From positions 1 to 6,689 of the forward strand of contig JAJAZJ010000215.1 of NCBI GenBank assembly GCA_026785795.1: a DNA stretch of 6,689 nucleotides. Direction: 5' to 3'. The translations under genes were made by a program, and so were the position numbers. The notes under the pieces were generated by a model that worked only from the letters and a program-made list of their open reading frames with translations, did not search any database and was not told where the DNA came from. Position 1 is the first letter of the stretch. Every line of letters starts with the position of its first letter. Positions 1 through 5,986 of this stretch are shown here, piece by piece. Origin of the DNA: Pseudoxanthomonas sp. GTDB taxonomy: Bacteria > Pseudomonadota > Gammaproteobacteria > Xanthomonadales > Xanthomonadaceae.

Positions 1-363
1 GGCCAGCACGTACTGGCGCCCTTTGGAAAAACCGGTGAATTCGCCCTTGATGGAACTGATGATGGGCTCCTCGCTGCCGAAAATGAAGAAGCCGCGGTTT
101 TCCTGCTCCACTTCCTTGCGCGCCGACTGCTTGGCCACCGCGACCGCGGCCGCGGTTTGCTGGCTGACCTTGCGCTGCAGCCAGCCATTGAGCGCGGCCA
201 GCTCGCTGGCGCTGAGCTTGTTCAGGCCCAAGGCCTTGAATTCGGCGGGGGTCATCGCGGTTTGCAGGGCTTCGCTGGAGCTGCCGGAACGCGATTCCTG
301 CGCCAGCCCCGGGGTGGCGCAGGCCAGCAGCGCAAGGCACAGGCTGAGGTGGATCTTGGTCAT
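1..363 (-). CDS. Secreted protein of unknown function, 3' end outside window
   Basis: The open frame reads leftward from an ATG at 361-363 and is still open at base 1, giving 121 residues without a stop. Residues 1-21 form a clear Sec signal peptide: a short basic start, a Leu/Ala-rich core, and a likely cut after GLA before QES. The mature part begins with a low-complexity Ser/Gly stretch. A helical segment follows (AEFKALGLNKLSASELAALN), then an Ala/Gln/Lys-rich helix and a beta-like end (ISSIKGEFTGFSKGRQYVL). From memory, this layout resembles small exported xanthomonad proteins with no assigned function. The gene diverges from relA, so a shared control region is possible but not shown. 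I see no strong Shine-Dalgarno; GGGAA lies just upstream of the ATG. The coding call is firm because signal peptide, start and an uninterrupted frame agree. The function is unknown. Confidence 0.75.
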   Translation of the reverse strand, partial: MTKIHLSLCLALLACATPGLAQESRSGSSSEALQTAMTPAEFKALGLNKLSASELAALNGWLQRKVSQQTAAAVAVAKQSARKEVEQENRGFFIFGSEEPIISSIKGEFTGFSKGRQYVLA

Positions 364-425
364 GGCTGTTCCCGGTGGAGGCTGCCGGGTAGTGTAGACG
401 CATCCGCCTTTCCCGCGCCGGCCCC
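364..425. promoter_or_regulatory. Divergent intergenic region between secreted protein gene and relA
   Basis: These 62 bp separate two divergent start codons, so promoters for both genes should lie here or inside the opposite gene. On the minus strand TACACT resembles a -10 box, but no good -35 lies 16-18 bp upstream of it. On the plus strand TAGTGT is a possible weak -10. No inverted repeat suggesting an operator was seen. The region is identified by gene geometry only. Confidence 0.35.
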
Positions 426-2576
426 ATGGCTCTGTCCACGAATAGCCCCGCACAACTGCTGGACCACCCTGCGCTGGCGGGCATGGAGGCGTCGCTGCGC
501 GCGCTGCTGGTGCAGGCGCTGCAGCTGCCCGGCGTGCAGCAGGGACTGGCCGAAGACCTGCCGCTGCAGGCCGATCTGCTGGACATCCTTGGCTCACTTT
601 CGGCCGATGGTGAAACCCTGGCCGCCGCGCTGCTGGCGGCAGCAGCTGCGGGCGCGGGTGCGCCGCTGCAGGCACTGCTCAAGCCCTATCCGGGCATCGT
701 TGGCCTCGTGGAAGGCCAGCAGGCGGCCGCGCAGGTATGGGCGCTGCATGCTGCCGATGCACACGGCGCCAATCCGGAGGGCCTGCGGCGCCTGCTGCTG
801 GCCATCGTGCGCGATCTGCGCGTGGTTCCGATCCTGCTGGCCAGGCAGCTGGCGCAACTGCGCGTTGCCGCGCGCCTGCCGGCCGCCGAACGCAGGCAGC
901 TGGCGCAGCTGACCCGCGACATCCACGCGCCGCTGGCCAACCGGCTGGGCATCTGGCAGCTGAAGTGGGAACTGGAGGACCTGGCCTTCAGGTACCTGGA
1001 GGCGGACACCTATCGCCAGGTCGCCCAGCAGCTGGATGAAAAGCGCACCGGCCGCGAGCGCTATATCGAAACGGTGAAGTCCACGCTGCAGGCCGCGCTG
1101 GCCGAACACGCGATCCGCGCCGAGATCAGCGGCCGCCCGAAGCATATCTTCAGCATCTGGCGGAAGATGCAGAAGAAGCAGGTGGAGATGGATGAACTCT
1201 ACGACCTGCGTGCGGTACGCGTTGCGGTGGATGACGTGGCCGCCTGCTACGCGGCGCTGGGCGTGGTGCATGCGCTGTGGCTGCCGGTGCCCAGCGAATT
1301 CGATGACTACATCGCCCGCCCCAAGCCCAACGACTATCGCTCGCTGCACACCGCGGTGATCGGCCCGGAAGGCCGCACCGTGGAGGTCCAGATCCGCACC
1401 CACCAGATGCACGCGCAGGCCGAACTGGGCGTGGCCGCGCACTGGCGCTACAAGGAAGGCAAGGGCGGCGACCGTGCCTTCGACCGCAAGATCGCGTGGA
1501 TGCGACAGCTGCTGGAGCAGGGTGCCGACGGCGGCCGCGAGGAAGGCGCGGGCCTGGCCGGCGAGCTGGGCGCGCAGCTGGCCGAAGAGCGCATCTACAC
1601 GCTGACCCCCAAGGGCGAGGTCATCGACCTGCCTCGCGGCGGCACCGTGCTGGACTTCGCCTATCACGTGCACACCATGGTCGGGCACCGCACGCGCGGG
1701 GCCAAGGTCAACGGTCGCATCGTGCCGCTGCACTACGTGCTGCACAGCGGCGACCGGGTGGAGATCATGACCGCCAGGACCGGCGAGCCGCGCCGCGACT
1801 GGCTGCTTGCTTCCAACGCTTTCCTGGCCAGCGGCCGTGCACGCGACAAGGTGCGCGCCTGGTTCCACAAGCTCGACCAGACCCGCAACGTGCAGGCCGG
1901 TCGCGAGGTGCTGGAGCGCGAACTCAAGCGCCTGGGGCTGCACCACGCCGACCTGGCGCCGATCGCGCGCAGGTTTCGCGCCGACTCCATCGATGACCTC
2001 TACGTGCAGGTGGCGCTGGGCGACGTGGGGCCCAGCCAGGTCGGCCGCGCCATCCACGAGGAGCAGCGCGCCGCCAGCGAACCCGCGCCGCCGCTGCGGC
2101 GCCCGCCCAGGCGCGCACCGGCCGCGGCCAAGTCGCGCTTCACCGTGCAGGGCGTGGGCAACCTGCTGGTGCAGATTTCACGCTGCTGCCAGCCGCTGCC
2201 CGGCGAGCCGATTGCCGGCTACCAGACCCGCGGGCGCGGGGTCAGCGTGCATCGCGCCGACTGCATGGCCATGCAGCGGCTGGCCGCGTCCAGTCCGCAG
2301 CGGGTGCTGCCGGTGGAGTGGGGCGTGGCCGGCGGCGGCTACGAGGTCGACGTGCAGATCAAGGCGCTGGACCGCAAGGGACTGTTGAAGGACATCACTA
2401 CGCTGATCGCGCAGGAGGACACGCACGTGACCGATATCCAGAGTGAAAACCTGCGCGACAGCGGCCGCGCGCTGCTGCGCATGCGCCTGCGCGTGGCCGA
2501 CTACGGCCAGCTCTCCACCCTGCTCGGCAAGCTGGAAGCGCTGCCCGGGGTCGAGCAGGCGCGACGTTCAGGCTGA
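426..2576 (+). CDS. relA: RelA, monofunctional (p)ppGpp synthetase (GTP pyrophosphokinase)
   Basis: This is a long RelA/SpoT homologue of 716 residues, slightly shorter than E. coli RelA (744). It transfers pyrophosphate from ATP to GTP or GDP on stalled ribosomes during amino-acid starvation. Residues 1-200 correspond to the HD hydrolase domain, but the His-Asp metal site is gone: an Ala/Gly-rich run (ALLAAAAAGAGA) stands where HD is expected, so hydrolysis should be absent. The synthetase domain covers about 210-365, with SGRPKHIFSIW (from residue 235), DELYDLRAVRV (256-266) and EFDDY (291-295). The acidic E-x-D-D signature is typical of monofunctional RelA, in contrast to RxKD in bifunctional enzymes. 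It ends in a conserved VQIRT...MH..AE.G.AAHW.YK block. A TGS domain lies at about 388-450, a Cys-rich zinc-finger-like region at C587, C588, H609 and C613, and an ACT domain at about 639-714. The ATG at 426 has no clear Shine-Dalgarno; the next in-frame ATG, at 483, would remove 19 residues. Confidence 0.96.
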   Translation: MALSTNSPAQLLDHPALAGMEASLRALLVQALQLPGVQQGLAEDLPLQADLLDILGSLSADGETLAAALLAAAAAGAGAPLQALLKPYPGIVGLVEGQQAAAQVWALHAADAHGANPEGLRRLLLAIVRDLRVVPILLARQLAQLRVAARLPAAERRQLAQLTRDIHAPLANRLGIWQLKWELEDLAFRYLEADTYRQVAQQLDEKRTGRERYIETVKSTLQAALAEHAIRAEISGRPKHIFSIWRKMQKKQVEMDELYDLRAVRVAVDDVAACYAALGVVHALWLPVPSEFDDYIARPKPNDYRSLHTAVIGPEGRTVEVQIRTHQMHAQAELGVAAHWRYKEGKGGDRAFDRKIAWMRQLLEQGADGGREEGAGLAGELGAQLAEERIYTLTPKGEVIDLPRGGTVLDFAYHVHTMVGHRTRGAKVNGRIVPLHYVLHSGDRVEIMTARTGEPRRDWLLASNAFLASGRARDKVRAWFHKLDQTRNVQAGREVLERELKRLGLHHADLAPIARRFRADSIDDLYVQVALGDVGPSQVGRAIHEEQRAASEPAPPLRRPPRRAPAAAKSRFTVQGVGNLLVQISRCCQPLPGEPIAGYQTRGRGVSVHRADCMAMQRLAASSPQRVLPVEWGVAGGGYEVDVQIKALDRKGLLKDITTLIAQEDTHVTDIQSENLRDSGRALLRMRLRVADYGQLSTLLGKLEALPGVEQARRSG

Positions 2577-2596
2577 ATCGCTATCCTGTTGCGGTG

Positions 2597-4153
2597 ATGC
2601 CACCCCCCGACAAGCTGCCAGGCGAGCGGATCGAGCCCAGCGCCGATTGGGCGAAGCATGTCGAATTCCACGCGCGGCGTTCGCCGCCACCCGCAGCACG
2701 CGTGCGTCGCGCCTGGCCATGGGCGCTGCTGGTCGCAGCGGTGCTGGTGCTGGGCGTGATCCTGCTGCGTGCGCCGTTGGCCAACCTGTTGTGGCCGGAA
2801 ACCCGGGTGCAGCGCATGCTGGATGATGCCGAAACCGCCCTGCGTGCCGGTCAGCTCAGCGCCGCCGACGGCAGCGGCGCGCGCCAGCGTTTCGAGGCCG
2901 CGCAGGCGCTGGACTCGGACCGTATCGAAGCCCGCCAGGGTCTGGTGCGCGTGGCCGCCGCCGCGCTGGCACAGGCCGGCAAGCACATCGAAGCCGGCCA
3001 GCAGGAACAGGCGCGCGCGGCCCTGGCCCTGGCCCGCGAACTGCAGGCGCCACGGCAGCAGGTGGAGGCCATGGCCAGTCGCCTGCGCGGCACTGAATCC
3101 ACCCGCGAAGGCGCGGAAAAGTTGATGGCCGAAGCCATCCGCGCCCAGTCCGCGGGCGAGCTGGAAATCGCCCTGCCGCTGCTGCAGCGGGTGCTGGTGA
3201 TGCAGCCCAACCACACCCAGGCGCTGGAGTTTCGCGAAGACGCGCTGTCGGAACTGCTGCAGCAGGCCCAGTCCGCGCTGGCCAGAGACCAGCTGGCCCC
3301 GGCAGCGCAGCGGGTGCAGCAGGTGCGTGGCTTCGATCCGGGCCACGCGGGGCTGCCGGAGATGCAGGCCAGGCTGGCCGCCGCCGTGGAGCAGCGCAGG
3401 CTGCGCGCAGACGCCGACCTGAGCCGCCAGCGCCTGGACGACGCGTTGGCCGGGTATCGCCTGGTGCTGCAGGTATCCGCGGCGGATCCGGCGGCCCTGC
3501 AGGGCGCCGAGCGGGTGGCCGCGATGTACGCAAAGCGCGCCACGCGCGAGGCGGCGGATTTCGATTTCGACGCGGCCGAGTCACTGCTGCAGCAGGCGCG
3601 CGCGATCGTGCCGTCCGCGACCGCGGTGAAGGAAGCCGAACAGGCGCTGGCGCGTGCGCGGCAGTCGCAGTCGCGGCTGGCTTCTTCGCTGCCGCCCGCG
3701 CAGCGGGCCCGGCGGGTGCAGGAGTTGCTCGCGGCCATGGCCGAGGCCGAAGCGCGCACCGACTGGCTGACCCCGCCCGGTGAAAGCGCCTACGACCACC
3801 TGCGCGCCGCGCAGGCCCTGGCCCCGGACGAACCCGGGGTGAAGCGTGCGGCCGCGCGCTTCGTGCCGGCCATTCGCACGTGTTTCGAAACCGAATTGCG
3901 CAGCAACCGCATCCGTCGTGCCGACGCCTGCTATGAAGCCTGGGGCACGATCGAGCCGCGCGATCCGCGCCTGCCGCCCGCGCGCCGCGCGCTGGCGTCC
4001 AAATGGATTGCGGTCGGCGGTGAGCGCCTGGGGGCTGGGGAGATCAGCTTCGCGGTGCAGGCGCTGGCCGAAGCCACCGAGCTGGATACTGCGGCGCCGG
4101 GCCTGCAAGAATTTTCGCAGCGGGTGCGGCTGGCGCAGGACGGCGGCAACTAG
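2597..4153 (+). CDS. Membrane-anchored TPR-like periplasmic protein downstream of relA
   Basis: I do not recognise a named gene. The frame opens with adjacent GTG (2594) and ATG (2597) codons; I chose the ATG, giving 518 residues. A Pro-rich cytoplasmic N-terminus of about 38 residues ends in a basic RVRR stretch. One membrane helix follows (about 41-58, WALLVAAVLVLGVILL), which predicts cytoplasm-in, periplasm-out topology. The remaining 450 or so residues are almost wholly helical, Ala/Gln/Arg-rich, with repeated TPR-like pairs: AGELEIALPLLQRVLVMQPN, LDDALAGYRLVLQVSAADP, FDAAESLLQQARAIVPS, and GEISFAVQALAEATELD near the end. The only two cysteines, C429 and C445, sit in one helical pair and could form a disulfide. 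It starts 20 bp after the relA stop with no obvious ribosome site, which suggests co-transcription and perhaps translational coupling. A scaffold or assembly role is plausible for such a fold, but nothing shows the partner. The coding call is strong, the function unknown. Confidence 0.88.
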   Translation: MPPPDKLPGERIEPSADWAKHVEFHARRSPPPAARVRRAWPWALLVAAVLVLGVILLRAPLANLLWPETRVQRMLDDAETALRAGQLSAADGSGARQRFEAAQALDSDRIEARQGLVRVAAAALAQAGKHIEAGQQEQARAALALARELQAPRQQVEAMASRLRGTESTREGAEKLMAEAIRAQSAGELEIALPLLQRVLVMQPNHTQALEFREDALSELLQQAQSALARDQLAPAAQRVQQVRGFDPGHAGLPEMQARLAAAVEQRRLRADADLSRQRLDDALAGYRLVLQVSAADPAALQGAERVAAMYAKRATREAADFDFDAAESLLQQARAIVPSATAVKEAEQALARARQSQSRLASSLPPAQRARRVQELLAAMAEAEARTDWLTPPGESAYDHLRAAQALAPDEPGVKRAAARFVPAIRTCFETELRSNRIRRADACYEAWGTIEPRDPRLPPARRALASKWIAVGGERLGAGEISFAVQALAEATELDTAAPGLQEFSQRVRLAQDGGN

Positions 4154-4159
4154 CCAGGG

Positions 4160-4180
4160 TCAGGCTCCAGGGGCAGCGCG
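4160..4180 (+). repeat. Candidate left terminal inverted repeat of the IS30-type element
   Basis: This 21-nt segment begins TCAGG and ends GGCAGCGCG. Compared by eye with the reverse complement of the repeat at 6522-6542 it agrees at 16 of 21 positions, including an unbroken run of 8 at the inner end. It agrees at 14 of 21 with the repeat at 4466-4486. It lies 7 bp after the stop of the TPR-like gene and 20 bp before the transposase remnant, where a left IS30 end is expected. The match is imperfect, so the end has decayed or the call is partly chance. Confidence 0.5.
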
Positions 4181-4200
4181 CGGACACCGAAGGCCAGGGC

Positions 4201-4452
4201 TTGGCAAAGACGCAGCTGCAGCTTTCGGCCGAGGAGCGCGGCTTGATCATGACCGAACAGCTTTGCCCGAGTTCCAACGCTTCCATTGCGCGGGCGCTGG
4301 GGCGCGCCCTCTCGACGTCCTCGGGTGAGTTCCGCCGGTGCGGTGCGGGTGGCCAGTACGCCGCTGCAGCATCGGGCGTTGCATATTCCAGTCGAAGAGG
4401 GGCGTGCGGGCACCTGCACGAGCTTTCCGGAAAGCTGTGGCGAATAGATTGA
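4201..4452 (+). pseudogene. IS30-family transposase, N-terminal remnant
   Basis: The frame from TTG 4201 to TGA 4450-4452 translates to 83 residues. It opens with LSAEERGLIM, then SIARALGRALSTSSGEFRR. This matches the helix-turn-helix pattern at the N-terminus of IS30-type transposases, usually of the form LS..ER..I followed by IARxLGRSPSTISRELRRN. After that come QYAAAASGVAYSSRRGAC and KLWRID, which fit the next stretch of the same family (a YxAxxA..AYxxRR..C segment, then a LWR-like end). Several changes look like decay: TTG where a start ATG is expected, ALST for SPST, SGEF for SREL. The frame then stops, and the right-end repeat follows 13 bases later, so the whole catalytic part (DDE residues) is absent. 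The family call rests on pattern recognition, not a search. Confidence 0.65.
4421..4436. repeat. Perfect 16-bp palindrome AGCTTTCCGGAAAGCT
   Basis: Both strands read identically across AGCTTTCCGGAAAGCT, with no mismatch and no spacer. It lies inside the transposase remnant, about 80 bp upstream of the CopL-like gene. A perfect palindrome of this length could be a repressor site for the gene set downstream, or chance within decaying transposase sequence. Its position upstream of the candidate -35 box does not favour a classical repressor site. Confidence 0.4.
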
Positions 4453-4465
4453 AGTTCTCCACAAC

Positions 4466-4486
4466 CGCGCTGCACTTGATTGTTGA
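4466..4486 (+). repeat. Right terminal repeat of the IS30-type element, copy A
   Basis: The segment starts with the 15-mer CGCGCTGCACTTGAT and ends TTGA. The same 15-mer occurs at 6522-6536 in the same orientation, and the similarity extends outward: 31 of 39 positions agree between 4455-4493 and 6511-6549. Its inverse is found, more weakly, at 4160-4180. This is the expected place and direction for the right end of the IS30 relic. Confidence 0.65.
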
Positions 4487-4504
4487 TGCGGGCATGGCTA
4501 CTCT
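4476..4504 (+). promoter_or_regulatory. Candidate sigma-70 promoter for the metal gene set, partly in the IS end
   Basis: TTGATT (4476-4481) and TACTCT (4499-4504) are separated by 17 bp, the optimal distance. The -35 matches TTGACA at four of six positions and the -10 matches TATAAT at three of six, so the boxes are only fair. The -35 lies within terminal repeat A. A start near 4511 would leave almost no leader before the ATG at 4514, fitting the lack of a ribosome site there. No MerR-type 19-bp-spaced operator is seen. Confidence 0.35.
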
Positions 4505-4513
4505 GACAGTGAT

Positions 4514-4903
4514 ATGTCCAAGCCGACCGTTCCAGCGCTGCGCCCACTGCTGACCCTGCTGCTTGCCGCACTCCTTTTGGTGCAGGCCAGTACCGTGCTC
4601 GCGATGCGCAGCAGCGTTACCCATGGTGCGTCCGAAACCGCGGCGGTGGACCCGCCCAGCCCCTCGCCGATCTGCCACGACGCCCCCTCCGCCCCCTCTG
4701 ACCCGCATTCAGTTCCATCCGACTGCTGCGGCGACGGGCTTTCGGGCAGCTATTGCAAGTGGGCTTGTGCGCTGACGCTGTCCGTCGTTGGGCCGCCCGA
4801 CATCATGCTTGGTGCGCCAGCTCCCTCCGTGGCGCTCTCCGCGGCAACGCCGCTTGAACCGCGCTGGCTGCAAAGCCGGATCATGCGTCCGCCGATCGGC
4901 TGA
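4514..4903 (+). CDS. CopL/DUF2946-like exported metal-binding small protein
   Basis: A 129-residue protein with a Sec signal peptide: Leu/Ala-rich core at 11-26 and a likely cut after VLA (residue 30). The mature part is Ser/Pro-rich, with C54-H55, H65, a C71-C72 pair and C81-KWA-C85, then a Pro/Ala-rich tail ending RIMRPPIG. Signal peptide, clustered Cys/His and a terminal RPPI-type tail resemble the CopL family, which in Xanthomonas precedes copAB and is needed for its copper induction. The CxxxC also recalls DUF2946 leader proteins. The assignment is from memory of family shape, so other small metal-linked secreted proteins remain possible. It is the first of four same-strand genes and starts just after the IS30 right end. 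No Shine-Dalgarno precedes the ATG. Likely roles are periplasmic metal binding or metal-dependent control of the genes downstream. Confidence 0.7.
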   Translation: MSKPTVPALRPLLTLLLAALLLVQASTVLAMRSSVTHGASETAAVDPPSPSPICHDAPSAPSDPHSVPSDCCGDGLSGSYCKWACALTLSVVGPPDIMLGAPAPSVALSAATPLEPRWLQSRIMRPPIG

Positions 4904-4916
4904 TTCCGTCGCCGCC

Positions 4917-4953
4917 CCCCGTTTGAAGCGGGGAACCGCGGGCCAAGGCCCGC
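4917..4953 (+). promoter_or_regulatory. Two tandem stem-loops between the CopL-like gene and the next start
   Basis: The first hairpin pairs CCCCG (4917-4921) with CGGGG (4929-4933) around a 7-nt loop. The second pairs GCGGGCC (4938-4944) with GGCCCGC (4947-4953) around AA, effectively six pairs with a four-base loop. The second ends 6 bp before the GGAG ribosome site (4960-4963) of the next gene. Neither is followed by a T-run, so a simple intrinsic terminator is unlikely. They could control translation or Rho-dependent read-through, or protect the RNA. Confidence 0.45.
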
Positions 4954-4972
4954 CGCCACGGAGTCTCCAATA

Positions 4973-5620
4973 ATGAATGTTTACCTTACCCGGGGCCTGC
5001 AGGCCTTGGCGCTTTTTACGCTTTCCCTGCCCGTCCTTGCGCGCCCGGTCTCCTACGCCGGCGGCCACATGTTCATGGCCGACCACGGGCCGGATATGGA
5101 TGCACTGTCCTACACCTACTCGCCGAGCTCCCGCTGGTCGGCGTCGGTCGGCGCTCTTCGCGTCGACGAACTGGCCCACAGTGGCCGCTTCGATCTCGAG
5201 TACGTCCGGGCCTCGCGCCTGCTGCACCGGTGGAACCTGCCGTCGGCACAGGCCAACGCCTTCGGCTGGGTCGGACTGGGCAACGCCCGCACTGAAAGCG
5301 GCAGCGGCTTGGCTCGTCATGTGGGCGTCCAGCTCGACTATGAGACAAGGCGAATCTACACGTCGTTCGTCTCCGAGCTCCACGAAGGCGTCGGCTACTC
5401 GAACCGCTTCGATACCGCCGCGATCGGCTGGGCACCCTATGCCCATGACGTCGACCGGGTGGCGACTTGGATCGTGCTGAAGGGACAACGCAGCAGCGGC
5501 GCTATCGACGACAGCGTCAAGCCGAGCGCCGTGCTGCGGCTGTTTACCACCCGCTGGTGGCTGGAGGTCGGCGCCGATGGCGACGGCCGCCCGGTCGCGA
5601 ACGTAATGCTCAACCTCTAA
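4973..5620 (+). CDS. Unrecognised exported protein, predicted beta-rich, with His/Met cluster
   Basis: I do not recognise a family. The ATG has a good ribosome site, GGAG at 4960-4963 with 9 nt spacing. Residues 1-23 form a Sec signal peptide, with a likely cut after LPVLA. The mature N-terminus carries GGHMFMADHGPDM (residues 31-42 region), putting H32, M33, M35, H38 and M42 close together, the ligand types used for copper in the periplasm. The rest alternates polar and hydrophobic/aromatic residues with Gly turns: SRWSASVGALRVD, FDLEYVRASRLLH, AFGWVGLGNAR, HVGVQLDYE, RIYTSFVSELHEG, TAAIGWAPY, VATWIVLKGQ, AVLRLFTTRWWLEVG and ANVMLNL at the end. That pattern suggests 8-10 amphipathic strands, as in a small outer-membrane barrel, although the last residue is Leu rather than the usual Phe. 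No cysteine is present. It lies between the CopL-like gene and a MerP-like gene, so a role in metal handling at the cell envelope is inferred. Confidence 0.82.
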   Translation: MNVYLTRGLQALALFTLSLPVLARPVSYAGGHMFMADHGPDMDALSYTYSPSSRWSASVGALRVDELAHSGRFDLEYVRASRLLHRWNLPSAQANAFGWVGLGNARTESGSGLARHVGVQLDYETRRIYTSFVSELHEGVGYSNRFDTAAIGWAPYAHDVDRVATWIVLKGQRSSGAIDDSVKPSAVLRLFTTRWWLEVGADGDGRPVANVMLNL

Positions 5621-5641
5621 TCAACCAAGGAAAATAAAAAC

Positions 5642-5986
5642 ATGAAAACCATCAATCGACTGCTCCCGCTCACGCTTGCCGTACTCGTGCTCGCCGCCGG
5701 CTTCACCTCCGCTGCCGAGGCGCGCAGCCTGCGCATGGAAGTGAACGGGCTGGTCTGCGCCTTCTGCGCCGACGGCATTACCAAGGCGTTCAAGAAAGAG
5801 CCCGCCGCCGGCGATGTGTTTGTCAGCCTCGAAGACCGGCTGGTCGCCGTCGACCTGAAGGAGGGGCAGGACATCAGCGACGCGGCGGTCACCAAGCTGC
5901 TGACCGACGCCGGCTATAAGGTTGTCGGCATCCAGCGCAGTGACGCGACCGTAGCCGAGATCAAGGCGGAGCTCGGCCGTGAGTGA
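5642..5986 (+). CDS. MerP-like periplasmic heavy-metal-associated (HMA) protein
   Basis: A 114-residue protein with a signal peptide (about 1-27, likely cut after AEA) followed by one HMA domain, the ferredoxin-like fold used by MerP, CopZ and ATPase metal domains. The metal loop reads NGLVCAFCADGI with C39 and C42, a CxxC equivalent to GMTCxxC. The domain ends with the typical helix and strand LLTDAGYKVVGI (86-97). MerP has Met before the first metal-loop Thr/Cys; here the loop is GLVCAFC, so the affinity or metal may differ. A strong ribosome site, AAGGA (5627-5631), lies 10 nt before the ATG. It starts 21 bp after the preceding stop and overlaps the next gene by 8 bp. In known pairs the HMA protein binds the ion in the periplasm and hands it to the membrane partner. 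The ion cannot be fixed from sequence: mercury, copper and silver are all possible. Confidence 0.88.
   Translation: MKTINRLLPLTLAVLVLAAGFTSAAEARSLRMEVNGLVCAFCADGITKAFKKEPAAGDVFVSLEDRLVAVDLKEGQDISDAAVTKLLTDAGYKVVGIQRSDATVAEIKAELGRE

Larger units (their letters stand above)
4160..4486 (+). mobile_element. Decayed, internally deleted IS30-family insertion sequence
   Basis: A left terminal repeat (4160-4180), the 5' third or less of an IS30-type transposase (4201-4452) and a right terminal repeat (4466-4486) lie in the order and orientation of one IS30 element. Intact family members are about 1 kb or longer, so roughly two thirds is missing, including the DDE catalytic core. What remains is a short non-autonomous relic that could be mobilised only by a related transposase acting in trans. 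No target duplication can be called, because IS30 duplications are only 2-3 bp and the borders are uncertain. Confidence 0.6.

Noticed and set aside
594..2057. Long minus-strand open frame (487 residues) opposite relA
   Set aside because: It lies wholly antisense to a gene with clear domain matches. The translation is rich in His, Gln, Arg and Ala with no recognisable motif, as expected for a high-GC shadow frame.
2501..3759. Several minus-strand open frames opposite the TPR-like gene
   Set aside because: They are antisense to a well-formed signal-anchor and repeat protein, and their Ser/Arg/Ala-rich translations are typical of GC shadow frames.
4154..4200. Terminator for the relA-TPR transcript
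   Set aside because: No stem followed by a T-run was found after the stop at 4153. The region is better explained as the decayed left IS end.
4440..4513. MerR/CueR-type operator in front of the metal genes
   Set aside because: No dyad within a 19-bp -35/-10 spacer is visible. The only reasonable promoter has 17-bp spacing and no symmetry in the spacer.
4709..5488. Minus-strand open frame of 259 residues across the CopL-like and exported protein genes
   Set aside because: The plus-strand genes have signal peptides and, for the second, a good ribosome site. The antisense frame crosses both genes and the hairpins and has no motif.
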